A stretch of DNA of 37,999 bases from Desulfobacteraceae bacterium (lineage in GTDB: Bacteria > Desulfobacterota > Desulfobacteria > Desulfobacterales > Desulfosalsimonadaceae), in NCBI GenBank assembly GCA_003597945.1, contig QZJS01000037.1, positions 1 through 37,999 on the forward strand, given 5' to 3'. Below, piece after piece: positions 15,726-24,194 of the stretch. Position numbers and translations under genes: made by a program. The notes under the pieces were generated by a model that saw only the letters and a program-made list of their open reading frames with translations, had not been told where the DNA came from and did no database searches. Within the stretch, counting starts at the first letter, position 1. Each line of letters opens with the position of its first letter.

Positions 15726-16388
15726 ATGCCCAAGGATACGTTTTTTAAAATCGCGGAAGTCAAACGGGAGCGTCTGTTGCGTCAGGCGGCGCGCATGTTT
15801 GCCGAAAAGGGCTTAAACCAGACCGATATGGCCGGGCTGGCCGAGCGGGCCGGGATCTCCAAAGGGTCCATTTATACATATTTCGACAGCAAGGAATCGC
15901 TGTATCTTTATGTCTGCCGGGACGGCCTCGAACGCTCACGCAAGGCCATTTACGGCACCATGGACCCGGCATGGGACATCTATCGACAGGTGGACCATAT
16001 CTTCCGGCAGGGGGCCCGTTTTGTCCTGGATCATTCCGAATACCTGATCCTATATATCAATGTGGCATCTGCCGGCATGGAGCGTTTTTCCGAACAGATT
16101 TCACGGGAAGTGGAGCACTATACCGCCGATCACCTCAAGCGCCTGCTGCGGCGCGACATGGCCGCGGGCATCGTCCGGAACGATCTGGATGTGAACATGA
16201 CCGCGTTTATGATCAACAGCCTCTATATCGTTTTCATTACATCCCTGATTTCCAGCCACTTCAAGATCCGTATGCGCGAATACCTGGAAATCGAGGATGA
16301 CTTTGACCAAGACCGCGTGGACGGGGTGATTGCCCGCACCACGACCATGATTCACCATATGCTTCATCCCGCAGTCGCCGCATCGTAA
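15726..16388 (+). CDS. TetR/AcrR-family transcriptional regulator
   Basis: The 220-residue protein has an N-terminal DNA-binding domain with the classical helix-turn-helix MAGLAERAGISKGSIYTYFDSKESLYLYV (about 35-63, shown in full here only as a segment: MAGLAERAGISKGSIYTYF). The C-terminal helical ligand-binding domain (about 75-220) is not close to any ligand class I can name. The ATG at 15726 was chosen because GGAGAGG stands just before it; an in-frame TTG at 15714 lies inside that site and the operator. It is directly preceded by its own palindromic operator and followed after 138 bases by the Xsc operon on the same strand. It is therefore the likely effector-responsive repressor of the sulfonate genes; the link is inference from position. 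Confidence 0.93.
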   Translation: MPKDTFFKIAEVKRERLLRQAARMFAEKGLNQTDMAGLAERAGISKGSIYTYFDSKESLYLYVCRDGLERSRKAIYGTMDPAWDIYRQVDHIFRQGARFVLDHSEYLILYINVASAGMERFSEQISREVEHYTADHLKRLLRRDMAAGIVRNDLDVNMTAFMINSLYIVFITSLISSHFKIRMREYLEIEDDFDQDRVDGVIARTTTMIHHMLHPAVAAS

Positions 16389-16390
16389 CT

Positions 16391-16431
16391 TCGTCTTGTA
16401 TTCAAGATGATGGGCGACAGCCAAAAGACGA
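16391..16431. promoter_or_regulatory. Nested inverted repeats in the TetR/TPP-enzyme spacer
   Basis: TCGTCTT (16391-16397) and AAGACGA (16425-16431) form an outer stem; TCTTG (16394-16398) and CAAGA (16403-16407) form an alternative inner one. Two mutually exclusive small stems just after the TetR stop could be a weak terminator, attenuator or operator. There is no T-run, and no convincing promoter was found in the 138-base spacer. Confidence 0.3.
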
Positions 16432-16526
16432 TGCGCGCCTATGGTCCTTAAGTTTGATAGCGCCGACAACGCGGCCAACGCCAATGCAGTTTGAACGTGA
16501 ATTGGAATCATAACAGGAGGTCTAAT

Positions 16527-18287
16527 ATGTCCAGCAACACCACCGGCGGTCAGATCATCGCCAGAATGCTCAAAGCCGAAGGCGTGAAAAAGTTCTTCGG
16601 TATTGTCGACGGAACGTATCTGCAACTGTTCGCTCACTGCGTGGAAGAGGGGATGGAGATGATCACCCCCCGCCATGAGGCCGTGGCCGCTCACATGGCC
16701 GGGGCCTATGCCCGGATGTCCGGCAAACTGGGGGTCTGCATCGCCAGCAACGGTCCCGGCGTGGCCAACATGCTGGCCGGCGTGGCCGTGGAAAACACGG
16801 AAGGAAACCGGGTTCTTCTCATCACCAGCTCCCGGCGAACCGGCATCACCTATCCGGACCGGGGCGGGGCCTACCAGTGCTTTGATCAGGTGGGGGTGAT
16901 CCGCCACATGGCCAAGTGGTCGGCCGCCTGCGCCTATGCCGAACGGATTCCCGAGCTGATGCGAACGGCCCTGCGCAAGTGCTATGAGGGAAGACCCGGC
17001 GTGGTTCATCTGGATGTGCCGGAAAACCTGATCAACGGGCCGTGTCCGGCCGTACCCATTCTTATGCCGGAGCAATACCGCAACACCCATCCCCTGGCTC
17101 CTTTGCCGGAACTGGTGACACGGGCCGCCGATCTGCTGGCAAACGCCCGGCTGCCCATGATCCACGCGGGCAGCGGCATTATTCACGCCCAGGCCTTTGC
17201 GGAATTGCGGGAGGTCGCCGAGCTGCTTCACGCACCGGTAAGCACATCCTGGTCCGGTCGGGGCGTTTTGGACGAGCGTCATCCCCTGGCCTGGCCCATG
17301 GTGCATATCGAGGCCAACAACGCCCTGCGAAACAGCGCCGATGTCTGCCTCTGTCTGGGATCGGATATGGGAGAAACCGATTGGTGGGGAAAAGCCCCTT
17401 ACTGGGCCAAAACTGCGGACCAGACGTTCATTCAGGTGGACATCGACGAAGAGCGCCTGGCCCGCAACCGGCCCGGCAATCTGGTTATCATGGGAGACGC
17501 GGGGCTTTTTCTGCAAATGCTCATGGACGAATTGCGAAAACGGTCCAGCGCCATGGATCTCGCAGGTCGCGAAACCCGGGTGGCCGAACTGGCCGTAACG
17601 ATCGCCGAGGACCGGGCCAAGCTGGATGAAATGCTGGCCCTTCCGGCCGAGCCCATGATCACCTGCCATGTGCCCCATATCTGCCGCCAGGTGTTCGACG
17701 ATGACGCCGTGGTGGTTTTTGACGGCGGCAATACCGCGGTCTGGGGCAATTTTTATACCGCCCTCCTGGCGCCCAACACCCAGTTGGGCACCCCGCACAT
17801 GGGCCATCTGGGCGCCGGCGTGGGGCAGGCCCTGGGCGCGGCCGCGGCCCGGCCGGATAAACAGGTGTACTGCATCATCGGCGATGGGGCCATGGGCTTT
17901 AACATGCAGGAAATCGAAACCGCCGTTCGCCACAATCTGAAAGTGATTTATCTGGTGGTGGCGGATAAAGCGTGGGGCATGGTGAAAATCAACCAGATGT
18001 TTGCCTTAGATCCGGTCAAGGAGATGTTTGCCACGGCCCTGGGGCCGGACCGCACGGGCACCATCAACACCGACCTGGGAGAGATCGCCTGGGACCGGCT
18101 GGCCGAAGCCATGGGCGCTGTCGGAGCCCGGGCCGATTCGCCGGAAACCCTTCGAACGGCCCTGGACCAGGCCCTGGCAGTGGATAAATGCGCGGTGATC
18201 TATTGCCAGGTAAACCCCGAGGCCCATATGATGGCGCCCGGTCTGATCTATTTCAAGGCGATGCACCAGGAACCGTCAGGCGAATAA
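16527..18287 (+). CDS. Thiamine-diphosphate enzyme of the acetolactate synthase/decarboxylase superfamily
   Basis: The 586-residue protein has the three-domain layout of ThDP decarboxylases and acetohydroxyacid synthases: Pyr domain (about 1-180, catalytic Glu51 in TPRHEAVAAHMAGAYAR), a central Rossmann-like domain (190-330), and a PP domain (about 380-560). The ThDP/Mg motif starts GDG at 452; the usual closing 'NN' is Ala-Asp (479-480). No FAD role can be read. It opens the operon that ends with Xsc, another member of the same superfamily. Given that neighbour, it could decarboxylate an alpha-keto sulfonate such as sulfopyruvate to sulfoacetaldehyde. Known ComDE/SpdC-type sulfopyruvate decarboxylases are much shorter or split, so this would be a different solution; acetolactate synthase-like or acyloin-forming activity is the alternative. 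An AGGAGG site fixes the ATG at 16527. Confidence 0.85.
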   Translation: MSSNTTGGQIIARMLKAEGVKKFFGIVDGTYLQLFAHCVEEGMEMITPRHEAVAAHMAGAYARMSGKLGVCIASNGPGVANMLAGVAVENTEGNRVLLITSSRRTGITYPDRGGAYQCFDQVGVIRHMAKWSAACAYAERIPELMRTALRKCYEGRPGVVHLDVPENLINGPCPAVPILMPEQYRNTHPLAPLPELVTRAADLLANARLPMIHAGSGIIHAQAFAELREVAELLHAPVSTSWSGRGVLDERHPLAWPMVHIEANNALRNSADVCLCLGSDMGETDWWGKAPYWAKTADQTFIQVDIDEERLARNRPGNLVIMGDAGLFLQMLMDELRKRSSAMDLAGRETRVAELAVTIAEDRAKLDEMLALPAEPMITCHVPHICRQVFDDDAVVVFDGGNTAVWGNFYTALLAPNTQLGTPHMGHLGAGVGQALGAAAARPDKQVYCIIGDGAMGFNMQEIETAVRHNLKVIYLVVADKAWGMVKINQMFALDPVKEMFATALGPDRTGTINTDLGEIAWDRLAEAMGAVGARADSPETLRTALDQALAVDKCAVIYCQVNPEAHMMAPGLIYFKAMHQEPSGE

Positions 18288-18309
18288 CCTTTCCACAAGG
18301 AGGGAACAC

Positions 18310-19242
18310 ATGGACGCGGCAGCAATCGACCAGATCAACCTCAATTTCAACCAAAGTGGACTGATGGCCTTAAACGCGGTCATCGGCCTGATGATGTACG
18401 GCGTGGCCCTGGACATGAAACTCGAAGATTTCAAGCGGGTGATCCGGTCGCCCAAGGGGCCGGCCATCGGCCTGGGCGCGCAGTTTATTCTTCTGCCGGC
18501 CTTTACGTTTCTGCTGACCTTTATTCTGCCGGTCACGCCATCCATGGCACTGGGCATGATGCTGGTGGCGGCCTGTCCGGGCGGCAATCTCTCAAATGTC
18601 ATGACGTATCTGGCCCAGGGCAACACCGCCTTGTCGGTGAGCATGACGGCGGTTTCCACAGCCGCGGCCGTGGTGATGACGCCGCTGAATCTGGCCATCT
18701 GGGGCAGCCTTAACCCGGTCACCAATGAGATTCTGAGGCGTGTATCTTTAAACCCCATGGATGTTTTTATGACCATCGTGGTGATCCTGGGAATACCTCT
18801 TATCCTTGGAATCGCTACTTCCCGGGCCTATCCACGGCTTGTCGAGAAGATTCGCAAACCGTTTAAAGTGATATCGGTGGTGATTTTCTGCCTTTTCGTG
18901 GCCGTAGCCCTGGGCGCGAACTGGCAGAATTTCCTGCGGGCCATCGGACTGGTGGCCTTCGGCGTGTTCGTGCACAACGCTCTGGCCCTGACATTGGGCT
19001 ATACCTCGGCCCGTTTGTTCAGGCTTTCGGAGGCCGACCGCCGGGCCGTGTCCATTGAGGTGGGCATCCAGAATTCGGCCCTGGCCCTGATTCTGATCTT
19101 TACGTTTTTCGACGGCCTGGGGGGCATGGCCATTATCGCCGGGTGGTGGGGTATCTGGCATATCATCTCCGGTTTGACCGTGGCCTTTTTCTGGTCATAC
19201 CGGCCGTTAAAACAGATTTGCGCCGGGGAGAATCCGTCATGA
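18310..19242 (+). CDS. Bile acid:sodium symporter (BASS) family transporter
   Basis: This 310-residue protein has about nine or ten membrane segments and the BASS hallmarks: GLMMYGVALDMKLEDF near the N-terminus, CPGGNLSNVMTYLAQGNTAL (about 96-115) forming part of the sodium/substrate crossover, and EVGIQNSALALIL in the second half. BASS carriers move organic anions with Na+, including bile acids, pyruvate, and other acids. In this operon it is the obvious uptake system for the organic anion that feeds Xsc, presumably a sulfonate. It follows the TPP enzyme by 22 bases with an AAGGAGGGA site, and its stop overlaps the next ATG (ATGA). Confidence 0.9.
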   Translation: MDAAAIDQINLNFNQSGLMALNAVIGLMMYGVALDMKLEDFKRVIRSPKGPAIGLGAQFILLPAFTFLLTFILPVTPSMALGMMLVAACPGGNLSNVMTYLAQGNTALSVSMTAVSTAAAVVMTPLNLAIWGSLNPVTNEILRRVSLNPMDVFMTIVVILGIPLILGIATSRAYPRLVEKIRKPFKVISVVIFCLFVAVALGANWQNFLRAIGLVAFGVFVHNALALTLGYTSARLFRLSEADRRAVSIEVGIQNSALALILIFTFFDGLGGMAIIAGWWGIWHIISGLTVAFFWSYRPLKQICAGENPS

Positions 19243-20219
19243 CCGAACCCAATACACCCTATCGTTCGGTTTTTATCACCGGTGCCGGCGGTTATATCGG
19301 CCGCCAGCTTACCGAGGCCCTGGCCGCCGATCCCCGCGAGGCGACCACCATCGTGGCCGCCGATCTGCGGCCTGTGCCGCCGGAACAGCAATTGCCGGGG
19401 GTTCATTATCTGGCCGCCGACATTTGCGATCCCGGACTTGCCGATGCAATGAAAAAATTTGCCGTGGATCTGGTGGTGCATCTGGCAGCGGTGGTCACCC
19501 CCGGCAAGCAGTCCGACCGGACCCTGGAATACAAGGTGGATGTGGAGGGCACGGAAAACATCCTGAAGGCCGGCGTCGCGTGCAGGGTTAAAAAAATCAT
19601 CTACACCTCCAGCGGCGCGGCATACGGCTACCACGCGGATAACCCGGAATGGCTGGATGAAACTGATCCCATCCGGGGGAACGATGAGTTTGCCTATTCC
19701 CATCACAAGCGCCTGGTGGAAGAGATGCTGGCCCGTTATCGCAAAGACCATCCTGATTTAAAACAGCTTATTTTCCGGCCGGGATTTATCCTGGGGGCCT
19801 CCACGAAAAATCAGATCACCAATCTGTTTGATCAGCCCCGGATTACGGGCATCAAGGGCGCGGACAGCCCCTTTGTCATTATCTGGGACCAGGACGTGGT
19901 GGGCGCCATTTTAAAAGGCATCCATGAGGGCGGAGACGGCATTTACAATCTGGCCGGGGACGGGATTCTGACCCTGCCGGAGATGGCCCGGATGCTTGGC
20001 AAACCCTACCGGGCCCTGCCGGTCTGGCTGGTGGCCGCCGGCCTCTGGGTGGGCAAGCGGCTGGGGCTGACCCAGTATGGGCCGGAGCAGATCGGTTTTC
20101 TGCGCTACCGGCCGGTCCTGTCCAACCGTCGGCTCAAGGAGGAATTCGGGTACATCCCCAAAAAGACGACCCGCGAGGTGTTTGAATATTATCTGGAGCA
20201 GCGGCGCCATGTTTCGTAA
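19239..20219 (+). CDS. NAD(P)-dependent epimerase/dehydratase-type (extended SDR) oxidoreductase
   Basis: The 326-residue protein has the extended SDR fold. The dinucleotide motif GAGGYIG is at 15-21, an acidic residue closes the second strand (AADLRP), and the active-site pair YSHHK is near 150 after a Ser (TSSGAAYG). The C-terminal substrate domain follows. Family members are sugar-nucleotide epimerases, 3-beta-hydroxysteroid dehydrogenases, dihydroflavonol reductases and related alcohol dehydrogenases. Inside the Xsc operon an alcohol or aldehyde dehydrogenase role on a hydroxy-sulfonate is more likely than sugar epimerisation, but this is inference. It overlaps both neighbours: four bases with the symporter gene and 11 with the next SDR gene. 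Confidence 0.88.
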   Translation: MTEPNTPYRSVFITGAGGYIGRQLTEALAADPREATTIVAADLRPVPPEQQLPGVHYLAADICDPGLADAMKKFAVDLVVHLAAVVTPGKQSDRTLEYKVDVEGTENILKAGVACRVKKIIYTSSGAAYGYHADNPEWLDETDPIRGNDEFAYSHHKRLVEEMLARYRKDHPDLKQLIFRPGFILGASTKNQITNLFDQPRITGIKGADSPFVIIWDQDVVGAILKGIHEGGDGIYNLAGDGILTLPEMARMLGKPYRALPVWLVAAGLWVGKRLGLTQYGPEQIGFLRYRPVLSNRRLKEEFGYIPKKTTREVFEYYLEQRRHVS

Positions 20220-21027
20220 ACATCGAGATTTTAACAACCGGGTGGTGGCGGTCACCGGTGCGGCCGGGGGCATCGGTTTTGCCCTGGCCCGGCGCTTCGG
20301 CGCCGCCGGGGCCAAGGTGGCCATGCTGGATCTTAATCGTGAAGCGGCGGCCGTGTCTGCTGATACCTTACGCCAGGAAGGCATCGAGGCCCTGGCGCTG
20401 GGCTGCGATGTCTCCGATCCCGGCGCGGTCATTGCTGCCATTGAGGCCATCGTGGAACATTTCGGCGGCATCGATGTCCTGATCAACAACGCCGGCATCA
20501 GCGCCCGGGCCGCTTTTACCGATACGCATCTGGGAGTGTTTCACAAGGTCATGGCCGTTAATTTCTTCGGTCCCCTTTATGGAACCAAGGCAGCACTGGG
20601 CGTCCTTTGCCGGCGCAAGGGATTGATCATCACCATTTCCTCCCTGGCGGGCTTTACGCCCCTTTACGGCCGCACGGCTTATGCCGCCAGCAAGCATGCC
20701 CTGCACGGGCTGTTTGATTCCCTGCGCAGCGAACTGGGCGGCACGGGCGTGGGTGTGCTGCTGGTCTGCCCCGGATTCACCGCCACCGGCATCGGCACGG
20801 CGGCTTTGGACGGCGACGGCAGCATCACCCGTCACCCCCAGACCACCGCCGGTAAACCGGCCGCACCCGAAGAGGTGGCCGACGAGATTTTTAATGCAGC
20901 ACAAAAAAATAAGCGCCTGCTGGTGCTCACCCCCATCGGCCGCCTGGGCCGTTTGATCAACAAACTGTCCCCCCGACTCTATGAATGGCTGATGGTGCGC
21001 TCCATGCGCAAAGAACTGGAACGATGA
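20209..21027 (+). CDS. Short-chain dehydrogenase/reductase
   Basis: A classical SDR of 272 residues: cofactor motif TGAAGGIG (16-23), Asp at the end of the second strand (AMLDLNRE, favouring NAD+), INNAG near 93-97, catalytic Ser in ITISSLAG and YAASK as the Tyr/Lys pair near 157-161. The C-terminal tail is long and basic (SPRLYEWLMVRSMRKELER), as in SDRs that sit on membranes or act on lipids and steroids. The ATG lies 11 bases inside the previous gene; longer in-frame starts would overlap it far more. With the preceding oxidoreductase it provides two successive oxidation steps upstream of Xsc. Confidence 0.9.
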   Translation: MFRKHRDFNNRVVAVTGAAGGIGFALARRFGAAGAKVAMLDLNREAAAVSADTLRQEGIEALALGCDVSDPGAVIAAIEAIVEHFGGIDVLINNAGISARAAFTDTHLGVFHKVMAVNFFGPLYGTKAALGVLCRRKGLIITISSLAGFTPLYGRTAYAASKHALHGLFDSLRSELGGTGVGVLLVCPGFTATGIGTAALDGDGSITRHPQTTAGKPAAPEEVADEIFNAAQKNKRLLVLTPIGRLGRLINKLSPRLYEWLMVRSMRKELER

Positions 21028-21053
21028 TTAATGTAAAAAAAGGAGATCGTGAT

Positions 21054-22775
21054 ATGCCGAAAATGACCCCTTCGGAAGCGTTGGTGGAAACCCTGGTGGC
21101 CGAGAAAGTGGACACCGTATTCGGTATTGTGGGCAGCGCCTACATGGATGCCCTGGATTTGTTCCCGGCCGCCGGCATCCGTTTTGTTCCCGTGGCCCAT
21201 GAACAGGCCGCCTGCCACGCGGCCGACGGCCTGGCCCGGGTCACCGGCCGGCCCCAGGCCTGCATCGGCCAGAACGGACCGGGCATCGCCAATTTCGTAT
21301 CCGCCATGACTGCCGCTTACTGGGCCCATTCGCCGGTGGTGGCCATCACTCCGGAAACCGGTTCCATGGGCATCGGCACCGGCGGTTTCCAGGAGCTGGA
21401 TCAGATGGCCATGTTTGAAAAGCAGACGGTCTACCAGGTGCGCGTCAACCGCCCCGAGCGCATGGCCGAACTGGCCCGCCGGGCCTTTTACATGGCCAAA
21501 AATTTCAACGGCCCTACCCAGCTCAATATCCCCAGAGATTATTTTTACGGGGTTTGCGAAGATGATATCTATCCCACGCCGCTCATCGGCCGGGGACCGG
21601 GCGACGGGGAAGCCCTGCAACGGGCCGCCCAACTTCTGGCGGAAGCCAGATATCCGGTGATTCTGTCCGGCGGCGGGGTCTGTCAGGCCGACGCACTGGA
21701 AGAGGTGAAAGTTTTGGCGGAATATCTCACCGCGCCGGTGGTCAACTCCTATCTGCATAACGATACGTTTCCCACCGGACATCCCCTGGCCGCCGGCCCC
21801 ATCGGTTATTGCGGCTCCAAGGCCGCCATGCGCACCATTGCCAAAGCCGACGTGGTGCTGGCCCTGGGCTCCCGCCTGGGTCCCTTCGGCACCCTGCCGC
21901 AATATGACATGGCCTATTGGCCCGCCAGCGCCAAAATTATTCAGGTGGATGTCAACCTGGCTGTTCTGGGCCTGAGCAAGCGGGCCGACATTGCCTCCTG
22001 CGGGGATGTGAAAGCCTTTGCCGCCGAATTGCTGGAGCGACTGAAAGTCCTTAAGCCGAATCCGACCCCGGATCAGGCGCGTCTGGATGAGGTCGCCGCT
22101 GAAAACCGGACCTGGGCCGATGAACTGGCACAATGGTCGTCCGCCACCAACGAGCTGATGCATCCCCGACGGTTCCTGGCCGAACTGTCAAAGGCTATTC
22201 CGCCGGGTTCCATCATTGCCACCGATATCGGCAACAATTCTTCCATGTGCAACGCCTATTTCAAATTCACCGGCGCGCGCCAGCATATCTCGGCCCTGAG
22301 CTGGGGCAACTGCGGCTTTGCCTACGGCGCGGCCATGGGCGCCAAAATGGGCCGTCCGGATACGCCGGTTTTCGCTTTCCAGGGCGACGGGGCCTACGGC
22401 ATCAGCGGCATTCAGGAGGTGATGACCGCCGTGCGCGAAAAGATCCCGGTGATTGCCATCGTGGCCAATAACCTGGAATGGGGGGCTGAAAAGAAAAACC
22501 AGATCGACTACTATGATAATCGCTTCGTGGGCGCCAACCTTCGCGAAAACCCGGATTACGCCAGACTGGCCGAGGACATGGGCGCCAAAGGTTACCTGCT
22601 GACCGATTACCGGGAGGTGGGCGACGTGGTGCGCGATGCCGTGGCATCCAACCAGCCCTGCGTGATCAACGCCATGATCCAGGGAGGAGCCGAAGTTCTG
22701 GCCGAACCATTCCGCCGGGACGCCCTGAAGATGCCGGTGCGTTATCTGGATAAATACAAACATCTGAATGCGTAA
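21054..22775 (+). CDS. xsc: Sulfoacetaldehyde acetyltransferase
   Basis: Xsc is a ThDP enzyme that converts sulfoacetaldehyde and phosphate into acetyl phosphate and sulfite in the cytoplasm. This 573-residue protein follows the Xsc sequence as I recall it along its whole length: MTPSEALVETLVAEKV at the start, HEQAACHAADGLARVTGR (catalytic Glu50), GQNGPGIANFVSAMTAAYWA, TQLNIPRDYFYG, PVVNSYLHNDTFPTGHPLAAGP with GPFGTLPQ, the ThDP motif from GDG (444) to NN (472-473), GAEKKNQIDYYDNRF and the C-terminal PFRRDALKMPVRYLDKYK. The last two are good discriminators from acetolactate synthase. The ATG at 21054 has an AAAGGAG site. It is followed after 113 bases by acetate kinase, the enzyme that uses acetyl phosphate. 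Confidence 0.92.
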   Translation: MPKMTPSEALVETLVAEKVDTVFGIVGSAYMDALDLFPAAGIRFVPVAHEQAACHAADGLARVTGRPQACIGQNGPGIANFVSAMTAAYWAHSPVVAITPETGSMGIGTGGFQELDQMAMFEKQTVYQVRVNRPERMAELARRAFYMAKNFNGPTQLNIPRDYFYGVCEDDIYPTPLIGRGPGDGEALQRAAQLLAEARYPVILSGGGVCQADALEEVKVLAEYLTAPVVNSYLHNDTFPTGHPLAAGPIGYCGSKAAMRTIAKADVVLALGSRLGPFGTLPQYDMAYWPASAKIIQVDVNLAVLGLSKRADIASCGDVKAFAAELLERLKVLKPNPTPDQARLDEVAAENRTWADELAQWSSATNELMHPRRFLAELSKAIPPGSIIATDIGNNSSMCNAYFKFTGARQHISALSWGNCGFAYGAAMGAKMGRPDTPVFAFQGDGAYGISGIQEVMTAVREKIPVIAIVANNLEWGAEKKNQIDYYDNRFVGANLRENPDYARLAEDMGAKGYLLTDYREVGDVVRDAVASNQPCVINAMIQGGAEVLAEPFRRDALKMPVRYLDKYKHLNA

Positions 22776-22888
22776 GATATCACCGACGAGCAATCAGGTT
22801 TCAAATCGAACGCACCATTGATGACGGTCTTGCTCATAATTGACTTTTTTTAATAAGTTCAAGCATTGAGCGGAAGGGAAAATAGCGG

Positions 22889-24106
22889 GTGAACATCCTG
22901 GTGTTAAACAGCGGCAGCTCGTCGCTCAAATACAAGTTTTTCGACATGCCCGCCGAGCGCCTGCTGGCCGCAGGCATGGTGGAGCGTATCGGCGAAGGCC
23001 AAGGCCGTTCGCGGCTGATCGAAAACGGTCCGGGCGGACAACGCGAAACACTCGGTCTTGATTGCCCGAATCATCATCAGGCACTGGCGCTGCTACTTTC
23101 GGCCATCGAAAGGGAGGACTCCCGGACGTCTCCCCATGGCGTTGATATCGAAATTATTGGGCATCGCCTGGTGCACGGCGGTGAGATTTTTGCCGGGCCG
23201 AGCCTGGTGAACGACCACGCTCTGGCTCAAATGGTCTCCCTCCAGGAATTAGCGCCACTGCATATGCCGCCGGCCCTGGCCGTGCTCCGGGCCTGCCGGG
23301 ACCGGTTGCCTCACGCCCGGCAGGTGGCTTGTTTCGACACCACGTTCTACCGCACCATGCCGGCTTATGCGTATCGTTATGCCGTTCCGGAGGATTGGTA
23401 CTCCCGACATGGCGTGCGGCGCTACGGGTTTCACGGGCTTTCCCATGAATATGTCACCCATACCGCCGCTGGCATGCTGGGTGCGGCCGCGGATCAACTG
23501 AAACTGATCACCGCTCACCTGGGCAACGGCGCCAGCATCACGGCTTTTGATCGCGGCCGGGTCATGGACACCTCAATGGGTTTCACCCCGCTGGAAGGCC
23601 TGATCATGGGCACCCGCTGCGGTTATCTCGACTCCGCAGTGTTGCTCCATATTCAGCAGCGGACCGGCATGAGTCTGGCCCGCATGGTGGAGGTGCTGAA
23701 CACTCAAAGCGGGCTGCTTGCCGTCAGCGGCGTCGGCCGGGACCTGCGGACCATTATGGCCGCCCGCGCCGACGGCCATCCCGATGCCGTCCTGGCCGTG
23801 GATATGTATATCCACACCCTGCGCAAGTATATCGGCGCCTATCATTTTGCGCTTTCCGGCGCCCAGGCCCTGGTCTTTACCGGCGGCGTGGGAGAAAACA
23901 GCGCCGAAATCCGTGCGCTGGCCCTTGACGGTCTGGAACCCCTCGGCCTGGAACTGGACCCCGCCGCCAACGAGCAGACCGTAAACGGCCGCGCCGGCAT
24001 TATCTCCACTGACACCAGCAACGTCAAGATCCTGGTGGCCCCTACCGACGAAGAACGCCTCATCGCTTGCCGGGCGTATGCTCTGGAGCAAATTCAACTC
24101 TCGTGA
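22889..24106 (+). CDS. ackA: Acetate kinase
   Basis: The 405-residue protein carries all acetate kinase signatures: NSGSSSLKYKFFD at the N-terminus, GHRLVHGG, FDTTFYRTMP, YGFHGLSHEYV, HLGNGAS, MDTSMGFTPLEGLIMGTRCG and FTGGVGENS. It makes ATP and acetate from acetyl phosphate. It starts with GTG, with GGAAGGGA about nine bases upstream; no ATG stands nearby. Behind Xsc it completes a route from sulfoacetaldehyde to acetate with substrate-level ATP formation, as known in taurine-fermenting Desulfonispora. The 113-base gap to xsc has a TTGACT at 22840-22845 but no fitting -10, so whether it has its own promoter is open. Confidence 0.95.
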   Translation: MNILVLNSGSSSLKYKFFDMPAERLLAAGMVERIGEGQGRSRLIENGPGGQRETLGLDCPNHHQALALLLSAIEREDSRTSPHGVDIEIIGHRLVHGGEIFAGPSLVNDHALAQMVSLQELAPLHMPPALAVLRACRDRLPHARQVACFDTTFYRTMPAYAYRYAVPEDWYSRHGVRRYGFHGLSHEYVTHTAAGMLGAAADQLKLITAHLGNGASITAFDRGRVMDTSMGFTPLEGLIMGTRCGYLDSAVLLHIQQRTGMSLARMVEVLNTQSGLLAVSGVGRDLRTIMAARADGHPDAVLAVDMYIHTLRKYIGAYHFALSGAQALVFTGGVGENSAEIRALALDGLEPLGLELDPAANEQTVNGRAGIISTDTSNVKILVAPTDEERLIACRAYALEQIQLS

Positions 24107-24194
24107 GGCGGGTTATTTACATTATATCTAAAAGTCCTTTTTAATAGAAATAGAGCTAAAATTTGTTCCCTTTTCATGCCATTACCAAGCCGTT

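Noticed and set aside
16101..17933. A 610-codon open frame on the minus strand
   Set aside because: It lies opposite the TPP-enzyme gene, its translation is rich in His, Gly and Gln without domains, and it has no ribosome site. It is a by-product of the G+C-rich coding strand. The same holds for minus frames at 20979-22163 and 1188-1952.
16527..18287. Calling the TPP enzyme acetolactate synthase (ilvB)
   Set aside because: No small subunit or branched-chain amino acid genes are nearby, and the ThDP motif end differs. The superfamily is certain but the reaction is not.
22840..22867. A promoter between xsc and ackA
   Set aside because: TTGACT is present but nothing close to TATAAT stands 16-18 bases downstream.
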